A DNA stretch of 64,000 bases from Pseudomonas syringae (GCF_000737245.1 NZ_JPQU01000023.1:124001-188000); one strand, 5' to 3'. Shown: positions 53,547-63,603, counted from the first letter of the stretch. Notes: a model not told the origin generated them from the sequence alone. Numbers and translations: made by a program.

Positions 53547-56500
53547 ATGAACTTCTCTCAATTCTTTATCTCGCGTCCGATCTTCGCGGCGGTGTTGTCG
53601 CTGATGATCCTGATCGCCGGTTCCATCTCGCTCTTCCAGTTACCGATCAGTGAATACCCTGAAGTCGTGCCTCCGACCGTGGTGGTCCGTGCCAACTTCC
53701 CGGGTGCCAACCCGAAAGTCATCGGCGAAACCGTGGCTGCACCGCTTGAACAAGCCATCACCGGTGTCGAGAACATGCTGTATATGTCCTCGCAATCTAC
53801 CGCTGACGGCAAGATCACGCTAACCATCACCTTTGCTCTGGGCACTGACCTGGATAACGCCCAGGTGCAGGTGCAGAACCGTGTGACCCGGACCGAGCCG
53901 AAACTTCCAGAAGAAGTGACGCGTATCGGTATCACCGTCGACAAGGCGTCTCCGGACCTGACCATGGTTGTCCACCTGACGTCGCCGGATAAGCGCTACG
54001 ACATGTTGTACCTGTCCAACTACGCCATCCTGAATATCAAGGATGAGTTGGCCCGCTTGGGCGGTGTCGGTGATGTGCAGCTGTTCGGCATGGGCGATTA
54101 TTCCCTGCGAGTCTGGCTGGATCCGAACAAGACCGCCTCGCGCAACCTGACCGCCACAGATGTGGTCAACGCCATTCGTGAACAGAACCGCCAGGTGGCT
54201 GCCGGCCAGCTCGGTGCGCCGCCCTCCCCGAGCGCCACCAGTTTCCAGATGTCGGTCAACACCCAGGGTCGATTGGTCAACGAAGAGGAATTCGAAAACA
54301 TCGTGATTCGTGCCGGTGCCGATGGCGAGATCACTCGCCTGCGGGACATCGCAAGGATCGAGCTCGGTTCCAATCAATATGCCCTGCGCTCGCTGCTGAA
54401 TAATCAACCGGCTGTAGCGATCCCGATCTTCCAGCGCCCCGGCTCCAACGCTATCGACATCTCCAACGATGTTCGGGCGAAGATGGCCGAATTGAAGAAA
54501 GGCTTCCCGGAAGGCATGGACTATGCCATCGCCTACGACCCCACCGTGTTTGTCCGGGGTTCTATCGAAGCAGTGGTTCACACGCTGTTCGAAGCACTGA
54601 TCCTTGTGGTGCTGGTGGTGATCCTGTTCCTGCAGACCTGGCGCGCATCGATCATCCCTCTTGTGGCTGTTCCGGTATCGCTGATCGGCACCTTCGCGGT
54701 GATGCATCTGTTCGGCTTCTCGCTGAACGCGCTGTCCCTGTTCGGGCTGGTACTGGCCATCGGTATCGTGGTGGACGATGCCATCGTCGTGGTGGAGAAC
54801 GTCGAGCGAAACATCGAGCTTGGCCACAACCCGGTGGAAGCCACGAAAATCGCCATGCGTGAAGTAACAGGACCGATCATTGCAACGGCACTGGTGCTGT
54901 GTGCCGTCTTTGTACCTGCAGCGTTCATTTCCGGGCTGACCGGGCAGTTCTACAAGCAGTTCGCCCTGACCATCGCCATATCCACCGTGATTTCGGCGTT
55001 CAACTCCCTGACCCTTTCACCGGCATTGTCTGCAGTGTTGCTTCAGGCCCATGACGCGCCCAAGGACCGTTTTTCCCGCTTCCTGGACCGAATCTTTGGT
55101 GGCTGGTTGTTCCGGCCGTTCAACCGGGCGTTCGCCCGGGCCAGTAATAGCTACGTAGGTATCGTCGGCCGTGTGATTCGTGGCAGCGGTATTGCTCTGA
55201 TCCTTTACGCGGGCTTGATGGTGCTGACCTATGTCGGTTTCGCCACCACCCCGACAGGTTTTGTGCCGCCGCAGGACAAACAGTATCTGGTTGCCTTTGC
55301 ACAACTGCCGGACGCCGCAAGCCTGGACCGCACCGAAGACGTGATCAAGCGCATGTCGGACATCGCCCTCAAGCAGGACGGCGTGGAAGCCGCTATCGCG
55401 TTCCCGGGATTGTCCATCAACGGTTTCACCAACAGCCCTAACGCCGGGATCGTGTTCGTCACCCTCAAGCCCTTCGACCAGCGCAAGGATCCAAGCCAGT
55501 CTGCGGGGGCCATTGCCGGTGCGTTGAATGGCAAATACGCTGCGATCCAGGACGCCTACATGGCGATCTTCCCACCACCGCCGGTACAAGGGCTGGGCAC
55601 CATCGGTGGTTTCCGCCTGCAGATCGAGGACCGAGGCAACCTGGGCTACGACGAACTGTATAAAGAGACGATGAACGTCATCGCCAAAAGCCAGGGCGTG
55701 CCCGAACTGGCGGCGCTGTTCACCAGCTACACCGTCAACGTGCCTCAAGTCGATGCAGCCATTGACCGGGAGAAAGCCAAGACCCACGGCGTAGCCATCA
55801 GCGACATCTTTGACACCCTGCAGGTTTACCTGGGTTCGCTGTATGCCAACGACTTCAACCGTTTCGGCCGCACTTATCAAGTCAACGTTCAGGCCGAGCA
55901 GCAATTCCGTCAGGACGCCGACCAGATCGGTCAGTTGAAGGTGCGCAATAACCTGGGCGAGATGATTCCCCTGGCGACCTTCATCAAGGTCAGCGACACC
56001 GCAGGCCCAGACCGCGTCATGCACTACAACGGCTTCATCACCGCTGAGATCAACGGTGCAGCTGCGCCAGGTTACAGCTCGGGTCAGGCCCAGGCGGCAA
56101 TGGAAAAGTTGCTCAAGGATGAATTGCCCAACGGCATGACCTATGAGTGGACGGAAATCACCTATCAGCAAATCCTGTCCGGTAACACCGCGCTGCTGGT
56201 CTTCCCGCTCTGCGTACTGCTGGCCTTCCTGGTGCTGGCAGCCCAGTACGAAAGCTGGAGCCTGCCGATGGCGGTGATTCTGATCGTGCCGATGACCCTG
56301 CTGTCAGCCATCACCGGGGTGATCCTGTCCGGGGGTGACAACAACATCTTCACTCAGATCGGCTTGATTGTTCTGGTGGGCCTGGCGTGCAAGAACGCGA
56401 TTCTGATCGTCGAGTTTGCCAAGGACAAACAGAGCGAAGGCATGAGCCCCCTCGATGCGGTACTGGAAGCGTGCCGTCTGCGTCTGCGGCCGATCCTGAT

Positions 56501-56738
56501 GACCTCCTTTGCCTTCATCATGGGTGTGGTGCCTCTGGTGTTCTCCAGCGGTGCCGGTGCTGAAATGCGCCACGCCATGGGTGTTGCGGTGTTCTCCGGG
56601 ATGCTCGGTGTGACCTTCTTCGGCCTGTTGTTGACACCCGTGTTCTACGTACTGATCCGTAACTTTGTTGAACGTCAGCAAACCCGCAAAGCGGCCAAGG
56701 CCAAACGCCTGCAAACCCTGAACCCGGAGGCGCATTGA
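53547..56738 (+). CDS. mexF: RND multidrug efflux pump MexF
   Basis: A 1063-residue HAE1-family pump with 12 TM helices and two large periplasmic loops. The N-terminus FFISRPIFAAVLSLMILIAG and the proton-relay aspartate pair in GIVVDDAIVVVENVERNIE (about 406-424) are intact, as is the GL(A)CKNAILIVEFAK motif in the second half. The MexF family exports chloramphenicol, fluoroquinolones, trimethoprim and quinolone-type signal precursors. The stop overlaps the oprN start by one base (TGATG). Confidence 0.95.
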   Translation: MNFSQFFISRPIFAAVLSLMILIAGSISLFQLPISEYPEVVPPTVVVRANFPGANPKVIGETVAAPLEQAITGVENMLYMSSQSTADGKITLTITFALGTDLDNAQVQVQNRVTRTEPKLPEEVTRIGITVDKASPDLTMVVHLTSPDKRYDMLYLSNYAILNIKDELARLGGVGDVQLFGMGDYSLRVWLDPNKTASRNLTATDVVNAIREQNRQVAAGQLGAPPSPSATSFQMSVNTQGRLVNEEEFENIVIRAGADGEITRLRDIARIELGSNQYALRSLLNNQPAVAIPIFQRPGSNAIDISNDVRAKMAELKKGFPEGMDYAIAYDPTVFVRGSIEAVVHTLFEALILVVLVVILFLQTWRASIIPLVAVPVSLIGTFAVMHLFGFSLNALSLFGLVLAIGIVVDDAIVVVENVERNIELGHNPVEATKIAMREVTGPIIATALVLCAVFVPAAFISGLTGQFYKQFALTIAISTVISAFNSLTLSPALSAVLLQAHDAPKDRFSRFLDRIFGGWLFRPFNRAFARASNSYVGIVGRVIRGSGIALILYAGLMVLTYVGFATTPTGFVPPQDKQYLVAFAQLPDAASLDRTEDVIKRMSDIALKQDGVEAAIAFPGLSINGFTNSPNAGIVFVTLKPFDQRKDPSQSAGAIAGALNGKYAAIQDAYMAIFPPPPVQGLGTIGGFRLQIEDRGNLGYDELYKETMNVIAKSQGVPELAALFTSYTVNVPQVDAAIDREKAKTHGVAISDIFDTLQVYLGSLYANDFNRFGRTYQVNVQAEQQFRQDADQIGQLKVRNNLGEMIPLATFIKVSDTAGPDRVMHYNGFITAEINGAAAPGYSSGQAQAAMEKLLKDELPNGMTYEWTEITYQQILSGNTALLVFPLCVLLAFLVLAAQYESWSLPMAVILIVPMTLLSAITGVILSGGDNNIFTQIGLIVLVGLACKNAILIVEFAKDKQSEGMSPLDAVLEACRLRLRPILMTSFAFIMGVVPLVFSSGAGAEMRHAMGVAVFSGMLGVTFFGLLLTPVFYVLIRNFVERQQTRKAAKAKRLQTLNPEAH

Positions 56739-58135
56739 TGAAATCGTTGAAGCTGTTCATGCCGAGCCTGCTGGTTCTTGCTCTCGCGGCGTGCGCCGTC
56801 GGCCCGGATTACAAAGCACCTGAAACTGCCCCGGCGAAAATTGCCTCGGCAGCCCAGGGCAACTACGACCGCAGCCACCAGGAAACCATCTGGTGGCAGC
56901 AGTTTGATGACCCGACCCTGAACAAGCTGGTTGCCCAGTCCCTGAATGGCAACCGCGAACTGCGGGTCGCCTTCGCTCGATTGAAGGCAGCGCGAGCCAT
57001 CCGTGACGACGTCAGCAACGACGCCATGCCGGTGATCACCAGCCGGGTCAGCAGTGATCAGGCCAAAGGCCAGCAACCGGGCATTACCGAGCGTCGGGTA
57101 CACAGCGAGCGCTACGACCTGGGCCTGGACATGGCCTGGGAACTGGACCTGTTCGGGCGTATTCAGCGGCAACTGGAAGCCAGCGACGCCGATCAGGATG
57201 TCGCCGAAGCCAACCTGTATCAGTTGCAGGTGACGCTCACTGCGGAAGTAGTCGATGCCTACGGTCAATTGCGCGGCGCGCAGCTGCGTGAAGGCATCGC
57301 CCGGGAGAACCTGAAAAACCAGCAGGAATCCCGTGGCGTAACGGCTCAGCTGCGTGATGCCGGGGTCGGCAATGAGCTGGATGTAGTGCGCGCTGATGCG
57401 CGTCTGGCAGCCGTTGAAGCGTCGGTTCCGCAGTTGCAGGCCGAACAGGTCCGCCAGCGCAATCGTATTGCAACGCTGCTGGGCGAGCGTCCGGAAAACC
57501 TCAGCGTCGACCTCAGCCCGGCGAAACTGCCAGCCATTGCCAAGGCACTGGCTATTGGCGACCCGACACAAGTGCTGCGCCATCGTCCGGATGTGCGTTC
57601 CGCTGAACGTCAGTTGGCCTCGTCAACGGCGCGTATTGGCGTAGAAACGGCGGACCTTTTCCCTCGCGTCAGCCTCAGCGGTTTCCTGGGATTCACCGCA
57701 GGGCGCGGGTCGCAGATCGGTTCGTCTGCCGCCAAAGCGTGGGCTCTGGGTCCAAGCATTACCTGGGCAGCTTTTGACCTGGGTAGCGTGCGAGCGCGAA
57801 TTCGTGGCGCCGATGCAGATGCAGAAGGCGCGCTGGCCAACTACGAACAGCAAGTGCTGCTCGCTCTTGAGGAATCGGAAAACGCGTTCAGCGACTACGA
57901 CAAACGTCAGCAGCGCCTGCTGTCGCTGATCCGCCAGAGTGAAGCCAGCCGTGCAGCCGCCAATCTGGCTTCGGTCCAGTATCGCGAAGGTACCGCTGAT
58001 TTCCTGGTGCTGCTGGACGCTGAGCGTGAGCGCCTGGCCGCGGAAGATTCTCAGGCTCAGGCCGAGATCGACCTGTACCACGGCATCGTCGCTATCTATA
58101 AGGCGATGGGCGGCGGCTGGCAGCCACAGGCCTGA
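56738..58135 (+). CDS. oprN: Outer-membrane efflux channel OprN (NodT/TolC family)
   Basis: A 465-residue lipoprotein channel. The lipobox is in LVLALAACAVGPDYKAPE, where the VGPDY motif after the cysteine is typical of the NodT branch. Two internal repeats of coiled helices (about 60-260 and 270-460) form the TolC-like tunnel. The ATG at 56738 has GGAGG 7 bases upstream; the TTG one codon earlier is out of place. It completes MexEF. A strong terminator follows 27 bp past its stop. Confidence 0.93.
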   Translation: MKSLKLFMPSLLVLALAACAVGPDYKAPETAPAKIASAAQGNYDRSHQETIWWQQFDDPTLNKLVAQSLNGNRELRVAFARLKAARAIRDDVSNDAMPVITSRVSSDQAKGQQPGITERRVHSERYDLGLDMAWELDLFGRIQRQLEASDADQDVAEANLYQLQVTLTAEVVDAYGQLRGAQLREGIARENLKNQQESRGVTAQLRDAGVGNELDVVRADARLAAVEASVPQLQAEQVRQRNRIATLLGERPENLSVDLSPAKLPAIAKALAIGDPTQVLRHRPDVRSAERQLASSTARIGVETADLFPRVSLSGFLGFTAGRGSQIGSSAAKAWALGPSITWAAFDLGSVRARIRGADADAEGALANYEQQVLLALEESENAFSDYDKRQQRLLSLIRQSEASRAAANLASVQYREGTADFLVLLDAERERLAAEDSQAQAEIDLYHGIVAIYKAMGGGWQPQA

Positions 58136-58161
58136 TTCACCTGATATTTGCGTTATCGCCA

Positions 58162-58196
58162 AGGCCCCGCCACTCCTGAGTCGCGGGGCCTTTTTT
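58162..58196 (+). terminator. Rho-independent terminator of mexEF-oprN
   Basis: AGGCCCCGC and GCGGGGCCT form a perfect 9-bp stem around a 12-base loop, followed directly by TTTTTT, just downstream of the oprN stop. Confidence 0.9.
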
Positions 58197-58274
58197 CATG
58201 CTGCATTTGCTATGGGTCAGGGATTGGCGTTTGACACCGGGCGATCACTCCTCGAAGCTGCAAGCCGTCAAGAA

Positions 58275-59387
58275 ATGGATATCGGTATGTTCAAAATGCC
58301 TTTTCAAGGCTCCTTTCCACAGATCAAACCTCGGCGCCGCAGACAGCTGGGGCTAGGCATCGGACTGTTGTTGATCGCAGTCCTCGTGGGCGTCATTGCA
58401 TGGAATAAACATGCGGCGCCCCCCGCACCCAAGCTACTCAGCCATACCTACGAGCAAGCGCTGGAGCAGGCCCATAACGGACAGCCCGGAGCCGCACGGG
58501 TGCTGTATCAGCAACTGGCCCGTACCGACCTCTCCGACATCCGTCGCGCCAGCCTGCTTGCCGAACTCGGCAATTACCCCAGCCCCCAGGCGCTGAAATT
58601 ATTGAGTGCAGACCTGCGCAATGGCTCGGAGCTGGTGAAACAGGCGGCCATCGACTCCACACAAATACTCGTCCCGGATGGCAAACGAAGCCTGTTGCTC
58701 GGCCCGTTGCTGGATGACCCTGATGTTTCGGTTCGTCGGCATGCGGTCAATGCCTTGCTGGATCTGACCCCCGACGACCTGGGGCTGTACTACGCCGCGT
58801 TGCAGGACAATGTGGACGCCTGGCAGGCTTTCCTCAGGAGTCAGCCACCGTCCGTTGAAAACCAGTTGCAACTGGCAAGACTCCTGGAACACAGCGGCAA
58901 CCCGGCAGCAGCCCTCGCGGCAGTGCAACAAGCGACCCAGCTTGAACCGAAGAACCTTGAAGCGGCCCTCGCCTACATTGATCTGCTTGACCGACAAGGG
59001 CAAACCGAGCGAGCCCGTCAGCTTCTGGCCCAACTGCTGGAGCAGCATCCTGATTCGTCGCGCCTTCAACACGCGCTGGGCAGATGGCTGCTGGCCCATG
59101 ATCAGACCGAATACGCATTACTCGCACTTGCCAAGGCCGTTGAGCTGGAACAGGACAACGTCGGCTATCGCTATGACCTGGCGGTAGCATTGCATGACCT
59201 CCAGGAATTGGAGGCCGCCCAGAAACAACTCGCCGAAATCCTCCAACGCCAGCCTGCCAACCGCCGAGCGCGTGTTTTGTTGATTAGCTACTGGAAGGAA
59301 AACGGCCAGTTGCAGAAGGTGCAGATCCTGCAGGCTGAACTGGAGCAACAGAACCCCGACGACCCCGAGCTGCAACAGGGACTTTAG
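58275..59387 (+). CDS. TPR/HEAT-repeat protein with N-terminal membrane anchor
   Basis: A 370-residue protein from ATG 58275 (MDIGMFKMPF). ATG 58287 is an alternative, as neither has a strong ribosome binding site. Residues about 25-45 (LGIGLLLIAVLVGVIAWN) are a single TM anchor after a basic stretch (KPRRRRQ). The rest is soluble and likely periplasmic: HEAT-like helices at about 75-165 (VSVRRHAVNALLDL), then TPR units from about 195 (ARLLEHSGNPAAALAAVQQA; LGRWLLAHDQTEYALLALAK; LAVALHDLQELEAAQKQLAE). TPRs bind partner proteins; the partners here are unknown. The frame is open into the oprN terminator, but that part is not coding. Confidence 0.78.
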   Translation: MDIGMFKMPFQGSFPQIKPRRRRQLGLGIGLLLIAVLVGVIAWNKHAAPPAPKLLSHTYEQALEQAHNGQPGAARVLYQQLARTDLSDIRRASLLAELGNYPSPQALKLLSADLRNGSELVKQAAIDSTQILVPDGKRSLLLGPLLDDPDVSVRRHAVNALLDLTPDDLGLYYAALQDNVDAWQAFLRSQPPSVENQLQLARLLEHSGNPAAALAAVQQATQLEPKNLEAALAYIDLLDRQGQTERARQLLAQLLEQHPDSSRLQHALGRWLLAHDQTEYALLALAKAVELEQDNVGYRYDLAVALHDLQELEAAQKQLAEILQRQPANRRARVLLISYWKENGQLQKVQILQAELEQQNPDDPELQQGL

Positions 59388-59752
59388 GCATACGCAAGGG
59401 AAAAATCGCGCAAATTGATCTATGCCTGTCAGCGTCTAATATCAGAAATTACTTACAAACAGTCCTTCCTGTTTAACGCAATCCAGCGCCGCGCCACAAC
59501 AATAATTCTGGCCGTGCTCTAGTTAATTGCATCAAAACTATTTTCTAACTCGAAAAAAACGTGCATGATTTACACGCTACTGAATACAACTACCCCTTTC
59601 ATCGAGGCGAGATAGACAGGAAGCCTTAGTGTCATCAGGGGATAGCGCGCTTGGATACCCGGGTCGGGAATCGAATGAGCGAATCAGCCAGAAGTTCTTG
59701 TCTTATCGCTTTGTGACGCTGGCATCAGCCAATCACCTTCGGAGTATGTTAT
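59388..59752. promoter_or_regulatory. Promoter and long leader of the MvaT-like gene
   Basis: A 365-bp gap with an AT-rich section (about 59500-59590) that probably holds the promoter. About 160 bp of leader then precede the coding start. H-NS-type genes often regulate themselves through AT-rich upstream DNA. No other gene is visible. Confidence 0.5.
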
Positions 59753-60115
59753 TTGTCCAGACTTGCCGAGTTTCGTGCAGCAGAAAAAGCCCTTCAGGAA
59801 CAGCTTGCCCAGCTGGAGTCCCTGAAGAATGACGCTGGCCTGAAAAAGGAGATTGAATTCGAACAGAAACTCCAGGCCCTGATGAGCAGCTATGACAAGG
59901 GTTTGCGCGACATCATCGCCATCCTCGACCCTAAAGGCTCGTCGGCACAGCCTCTGACTACAGGGCCTAAGCGCCGCCGTGCCCGCGTCGTCAAGGTTTA
60001 TCAGAATCCGCACACGGGTGAGTTGATCGAAACCAAAGGTGGCAACCACCGCGGTCTGAAATCCTGGAAAGAGCAGTACGGTGTCGACACCGTAGATTCA
60101 TGGCTGCGCGCTTGA
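59753..60115 (+). CDS. mvaT: H-NS family transcriptional silencer, MvaT/TurB type
   Basis: A 120-residue nucleoid protein. The N-terminal coiled coil (ALQEQLAQLESLKNDAG, then KKEIEFEQKLQALM) makes dimers and oligomers. The C-terminal DNA-binding part has the MvaT signature KVYQNPHTGELIETKGGNH and SWKEQYG, which contacts AT-rich minor grooves. It silences foreign, AT-rich DNA and bridges chromosomal loops. The start is TTG at 59753 with GGAG 8 bases upstream; no in-frame ATG fits. Pseudomonas carries several paralogues, so the name mvaT rather than turB is provisional. Confidence 0.88.
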   Translation: MSRLAEFRAAEKALQEQLAQLESLKNDAGLKKEIEFEQKLQALMSSYDKGLRDIIAILDPKGSSAQPLTTGPKRRRARVVKVYQNPHTGELIETKGGNHRGLKSWKEQYGVDTVDSWLRA

Positions 60116-60131
60116 TCCATGTACGCAGTAT

Positions 60132-60159
60132 AAAAAGCCCCGAATTCCCGGGGCTTTTT
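60132..60159 (+). terminator. Terminator of the MvaT-like gene
   Basis: AAAAAGCCCCG and CGGGGCTTTTT form a perfect stem with loop AATTCC. It has A and T flanks and lies 17 bp past the stop codon, so it may act in both directions. Confidence 0.88.
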
Positions 60160-60507
60160 ATTGCCCGACAATAATCTGACGTCAGCATATAACACCTGCT
60201 CATAAGGGGCTGATTGTTATTGAATAGGCATGGTTCAATTTCGTTCAATACCCCATGAAGCGCGAAATGCTGCTGCTCCGCTAGAGATGTCTACACTTTT
60301 GAATTAAGCCTTTCCCGCACCGGTCTACTCGCAAAAAATAACCGACATTAAAGAAGCGGTCATAACAACCGGCATTGTCATTCTTGTTTGTAAGAATATT
60401 CTGATATTTATAAGTACGGACGTTCCATAATATTTTACGGAAATGTTCACGATTTTTTCACACCCCGTGCGCGAGGATAGAGGCTGCTAAAGGATTAGCG
60501 CCCCAAT

Positions 60508-60530
60508 GCCCGCTTCGGCGGGCTTCTTTT
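60508..60530 (+). terminator. Free-standing rho-independent terminator
   Basis: GCCCGC and GCGGGC arms around a TTCG-type loop are followed by TTCTTTTT. No coding gene precedes it on this strand after the MvaT-like terminator, which suggests a non-coding transcript. Confidence 0.7.
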
Positions 60531-60561
60531 TGCCTGAAATTTGTCTGATATCACTCCCCTT

Positions 60562-60642
60562 CCTTGCTCGCGAATAGGCCAGTGCGCTCGATAGATTCCG
60601 CTGGATGTGAAAGCAATTCGCGAGCAAGCTCGCTGCCACAGG
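60562..60642. repeat. REP-type palindromic repeat
   Basis: CCTTGCTCGCGAAT on the left and ATTCGCGAGCAAG on the right, followed by CTCGCTGCCACAGG, resemble the GCGAGCAAGCTCGCTCCCAC class of Pseudomonas REPs. The two arms are about 40 bp apart. The sequence differs from the other repeat elements in this window. Confidence 0.75.
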
Positions 60643-60695
60643 TTTGGCGCATGATCGGCAAATCGCGTGCTCATTCACCTCTCACCGCCGCAGTC

Positions 60696-61241
60696 CTAAG
60701 GAGGTGTGAGCTTCAGCGCATTGCGAATCTGCAGTGCTTCATCCTTGTTCGCTGCGTAACCTTCAGCCGATCCGGCATAGGACAGAGACCAGGCGGTTTC
60801 TTTGTTGGCTGCAGCCAACAGGGTTTGCGTCATGACATGAACACCGTTCTGCGTGATGGTGCATGTGGTCTCAAGCGCGGGAACAGTATCAAGCGTGGTC
60901 TGTCGTACGCGGGTACAAACGCTTTGAAAGCCCGTGCGAGCAAAATTGACCTGCACAGACTTGCGCATTTCCAGCAATACGCCCTCCACATTGACCTCGT
61001 GCCCCGCCGCCAGACTCGACTGAGTCAGCTCCATGACCATCACCGGGTTACCGGCCTCATCAAGCTTGGCCGCTCGCTGTCGTGACTGCGTCGGGCTCTG
61101 TGCGGGTGTCTGCGCGCTGGACAGATCTTCAACCTGCCAACCGCTTGGCCACACGATCACCGCAGCCTGCACCTGAGTGCAACCCAGAGCTAGCGCCAGG
61201 CAAATGCCAAGGAATGAATGTCTGTAGAGCGGGTCAATCAT
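60696..61241 (-). CDS. DUF4946 exported protein
   Basis: About 181 residues from ATG 61241 (MIDPLYRHSFLG), with ATG 61250 three codons earlier also possible. A Sec signal peptide is visible (SFLGICLALALGCTQVQAA). The mature part fits DUF4946: VIVWPSGWQVEDL, VMVMELTQSSLAAGHEVN, VLLEMRKSVQVNF, ETTCTITQNGVHVMTQTLLA and WSLSYAGSAEGY, with two cysteines that may pair. The family is typical of Pseudomonas and its function is unknown. The frame is open to 61502, but the upstream codons lie antisense to the glyoxalase start. Confidence 0.8.
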   Translation of the reverse strand: MIDPLYRHSFLGICLALALGCTQVQAAVIVWPSGWQVEDLSSAQTPAQSPTQSRQRAAKLDEAGNPVMVMELTQSSLAAGHEVNVEGVLLEMRKSVQVNFARTGFQSVCTRVRQTTLDTVPALETTCTITQNGVHVMTQTLLAAANKETAWSLSYAGSAEGYAANKDEALQIRNALKLTPP

Positions 61242-61395
61242 GATGGACATCGCTGAGGCAGGTAGATCGCAAAGTCTGACTGCCCAGCCAGCAACGAACA
61301 AGGGGCAATAACGCTTTGTTGGCCGACGGGTTTGGCATCCCCGGCGTCGCCCCGTATCATTTGGTAAAACCTTTACACCTCCAGCGGAGATATTC

Positions 61396-61917
61396 ATGAG
61401 CCTGCAAGACCTTAACACCTTCCCTGGCGTAACCGCCGAGCCTGAGGCTGCCACCCAACGCTTCGTGTTCAACCACACCATGTTGCGGGTCAAGGACATC
61501 ACCGCATCTCTGGACTTCTACACCCGCGTGCTGGGCTTCAGCCTGGTCGAGAAGCGTGATTTCGCCGAGGCAGAATTCAGCCTGTATTTCCTGGCGCTGG
61601 TTGATAAGGCACAGATCCCTGCCGATGACGCCGCACGCACTGAGTGGATGAAATCCATCCCGGGCATTCTGGAGCTCACTCATAACCACGGCACCGAGAA
61701 AGACGCGTCGTTCGCTTATCACAACGGCAATACCGACCCTCGCGGCTTTGGTCACATCTGCATTTCAGTGCCAGACGTGCACGTAGCCTGTGAGCGTTTT
61801 GAAGCGCTGGGCGTAGACTTCCAGAAACGCCTGGCCGATGGCCGCATGAACAGCCTGGCCTTCATCAAGGATCCGGACGGCTACTGGGTAGAAATCATTC
61901 AGCCGACGCCGCTCTGA
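61396..61917 (+). CDS. gloA: Lactoylglutathione lyase (glyoxalase I)
   Basis: A 173-residue cytoplasmic enzyme that converts the methylglyoxal-glutathione hemithioacetal to S-lactoylglutathione. The metal ligands are visible: histidine in FNHTMLRVKD (about residue 31), glutamate in LELTHNHG (about 96), histidine in GFGHICISV (about 117) and glutamate in YWVEIIQP (about 168). The inserted segment at about 70-95 is typical of the longer, eukaryote-like, zinc-using class found in Pseudomonas. CGGAGA precedes the ATG. It is monocistronic. Confidence 0.94.
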   Translation: MSLQDLNTFPGVTAEPEAATQRFVFNHTMLRVKDITASLDFYTRVLGFSLVEKRDFAEAEFSLYFLALVDKAQIPADDAARTEWMKSIPGILELTHNHGTEKDASFAYHNGNTDPRGFGHICISVPDVHVACERFEALGVDFQKRLADGRMNSLAFIKDPDGYWVEIIQPTPL

Positions 61918-61945
61918 TCGCTTGATCGAGCAAAGCTGATACGAA

Positions 61946-61981
61946 AAGGGCCTCATGATTTCTCATGAGGCCCTTTTTTTA
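61946..61981. terminator. Terminator between gloA and ahpF
   Basis: AAGGGCCTCATGA and TCATGAGGCCCTT form a perfect 13-bp stem, followed by a T-run on the plus strand and preceded by AAAA. It can serve the convergent gloA and ahpF genes. Confidence 0.9.
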
Positions 61982-61994
61982 TGCTTACCGGCTA

Positions 61995-63557
61995 TCAGGC
62001 TGGGGCAGACGTCCGGATCAAGTGATCGAACGCACTGAGAGAAGCTTTCGCGCCCTCCCCCAAAGCAATGATGATCTGCTTGTACGGGGTGGTTGTAACG
62101 TCGCCGGCGGCGAAGATACCGGGGATTGAAGTCTCACCACGGGAATCCACCACGATCTCCCCACGTGGCGACAGTTCAATGGTGCCTTTGAGCCAATCGG
62201 TATTAGGCAGCAGACCGATCTGCACGAAGATACCTTCCAGCTCAACGGTGACTTCCTCGCCGTTCAGACGATTCTTGTAGCGCAAGCCATTAACCTTCTG
62301 CTCGTCGCCGGTCACTTCGGTGGTCTGGGCATTAGTGATCACGGTCACGTTTGGCAGACTGGTCAATTTTCGTTGCAGCACCGCGTCAGCGCGCAGCTGC
62401 ACATCAAACTCCAGCAGTGTGACGTGCGCCACGATACCCGCCAGATCAATCGCTGCTTCAACGCCGGAGTTACCACCACCGATCACGGCCACACGCTTGC
62501 CTTTGAACAATGGGCCATCGCAGTGCGGGCAGTACGCCACGCCTTTGTTGCGGTATTGCTGCTCGCCAGGGACATTCATCTCCCTCCAGCGCGCACCGGT
62601 GGCCAGAATCACAGTCTTGGCCTTGAGGGTCGCACCGCCGGCAAATTTGACTTCATGCAGCTCGCCGTTCTTGCCAGGGATGAGCTGGTCTGCGCGTTGC
62701 AGGTTCATGATGTCGACTTCGTACTGCTTGACGTGCTCTTCAAGGGCAACGGCCAGTTTTGGGCCTTCGGTGTGCTGCACGGAGATGAAGTTCTCGATGG
62801 CCATGGTGTCCAGCACCTGACCGCCAAAGCGCTCAGCCGCGACACCCGTACGAATGCCTTTACGTGCTGCATAAACAGCCGCCGCCGAACCTGCCGGGCC
62901 ACCGCCGACCACCAGGACGTCGAAAGCGTCCTTGGCATTGAGTTTTTCTGCCTGACGATCACCGGCACCGGTGTCGATCTTGGCAAGGATCTCTTCCAGG
63001 CCCATGCGGCCCTGACCAAACAGCTCACCGTTCAGGTAAATACTCGGGACCGACATGATCTGCCGATCAGTGACTTCCGCCTGGAACAGTGCACCGTCGA
63101 TAGCAACGTGCTTGATGTTCGGGTTCAGCACTGCCATGAGGTTCAGCGCCTGGACGACATCCGGGCAGTTCTGGCAGGACTGGGAAAAATAGGTTTCGAA
63201 CCTGAAATCGCCCTGCAGTGAGCGAACCTGTTCGATAGTGTCTGCACTGGCCTTGGACGGGTAACCGCCGACTTGCAGCAGCGCCAGCACCAGTGAAGTA
63301 AATTCGTGGCCCATCGGGATACCGGCGAAACGCAGGCTGATGTCTTGTCCCGGGCTATTGAGCGAAAACGACGGCGTGCGCGCATCGGTGCCGCTGTCAT
63401 TCAGGGTAATGTCTTTTGAAACGCTGATGACGTCGTTGAGCAGCTCCAGCATTTCTTTGGATTTCGCGCCGTCATCAAGGGACGCGACGATCTCGATTGG
63501 TCGGGTGACCCGTTCCAGATACGACTTCAACTGGGCTTTAAGATTGGCGTCCAACAT
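61995..63557 (-). CDS. ahpF: Alkyl hydroperoxide reductase subunit F
   Basis: A 520-residue flavoprotein disulfide reductase that passes electrons from NADH to AhpC. The N-terminal double-thioredoxin domain (about 1-195) holds [12 protein letters not shown]-binding [17 protein letters not shown] starts at about 218, the redox-active [11 protein letters not shown] at about 344, the NADH-binding [15 protein letters not shown] at about 362, and [13 protein letters not shown] near the C-terminus. Its start has AAGGA upstream. It lies 135 bp downstream of ahpC, with a hairpin between them. Confidence 0.95.
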   Translation of the reverse strand: MLDANLKAQLKSYLERVTRPIEIVASLDDGAKSKEMLELLNDVISVSKDITLNDSGTDARTPSFSLNSPGQDISLRFAGIPMGHEFTSLVLALLQVGGYPSKASADTIEQVRSLQGDFRFETYFSQSCQNCPDVVQALNLMAVLNPNIKHVAIDGALFQAEVTDRQIMSVPSIYLNGELFGQGRMGLEEILAKIDTGAGDRQAEKLNAKDAFDVLVVGGGPAGSAAAVYAARKGIRTGVAAERFGGQVLDTMAIENFISVQHTEGPKLAVALEEHVKQYEVDIMNLQRADQLIPGKNGELHEVKFAGGATLKAKTVILATGARWREMNVPGEQQYRNKGVAYCPHCDGPLFKGKRVAVIGGGNSGVEAAIDLAGIVAHVTLLEFDVQLRADAVLQRKLTSLPNVTVITNAQTTEVTGDEQKVNGLRYKNRLNGEEVTVELEGIFVQIGLLPNTDWLKGTIELSPRGEIVVDSRGETSIPGIFAAGDVTTTPYKQIIIALGEGAKASLSAFDHLIRTSAPA

Positions 63558-63603
63558 GCGGGCGATTTCCTTTTGATCAGGTTTTTACTGGAGTAGAAAA
63601 AAC

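Larger units (their letters stand above)
60116..60695. other. Intergenic region: terminators, possible small RNA, REP element
   Basis: About 580 bp without a protein gene. It holds the MvaT-like terminator, an AT-rich section (60340-60460), a GGA-containing stretch that ends in a second terminator (60508-60530) with no gene in front of it, and a REP-type palindrome (60562-60642). The free-standing terminator could end a small RNA beginning near 60440-60470. Confidence 0.5.

Noticed and set aside
53820..56735. Long frames antisense to mexF (335 and 384 codons)
   Set aside because: Shadows of mexF with no protein-family features.
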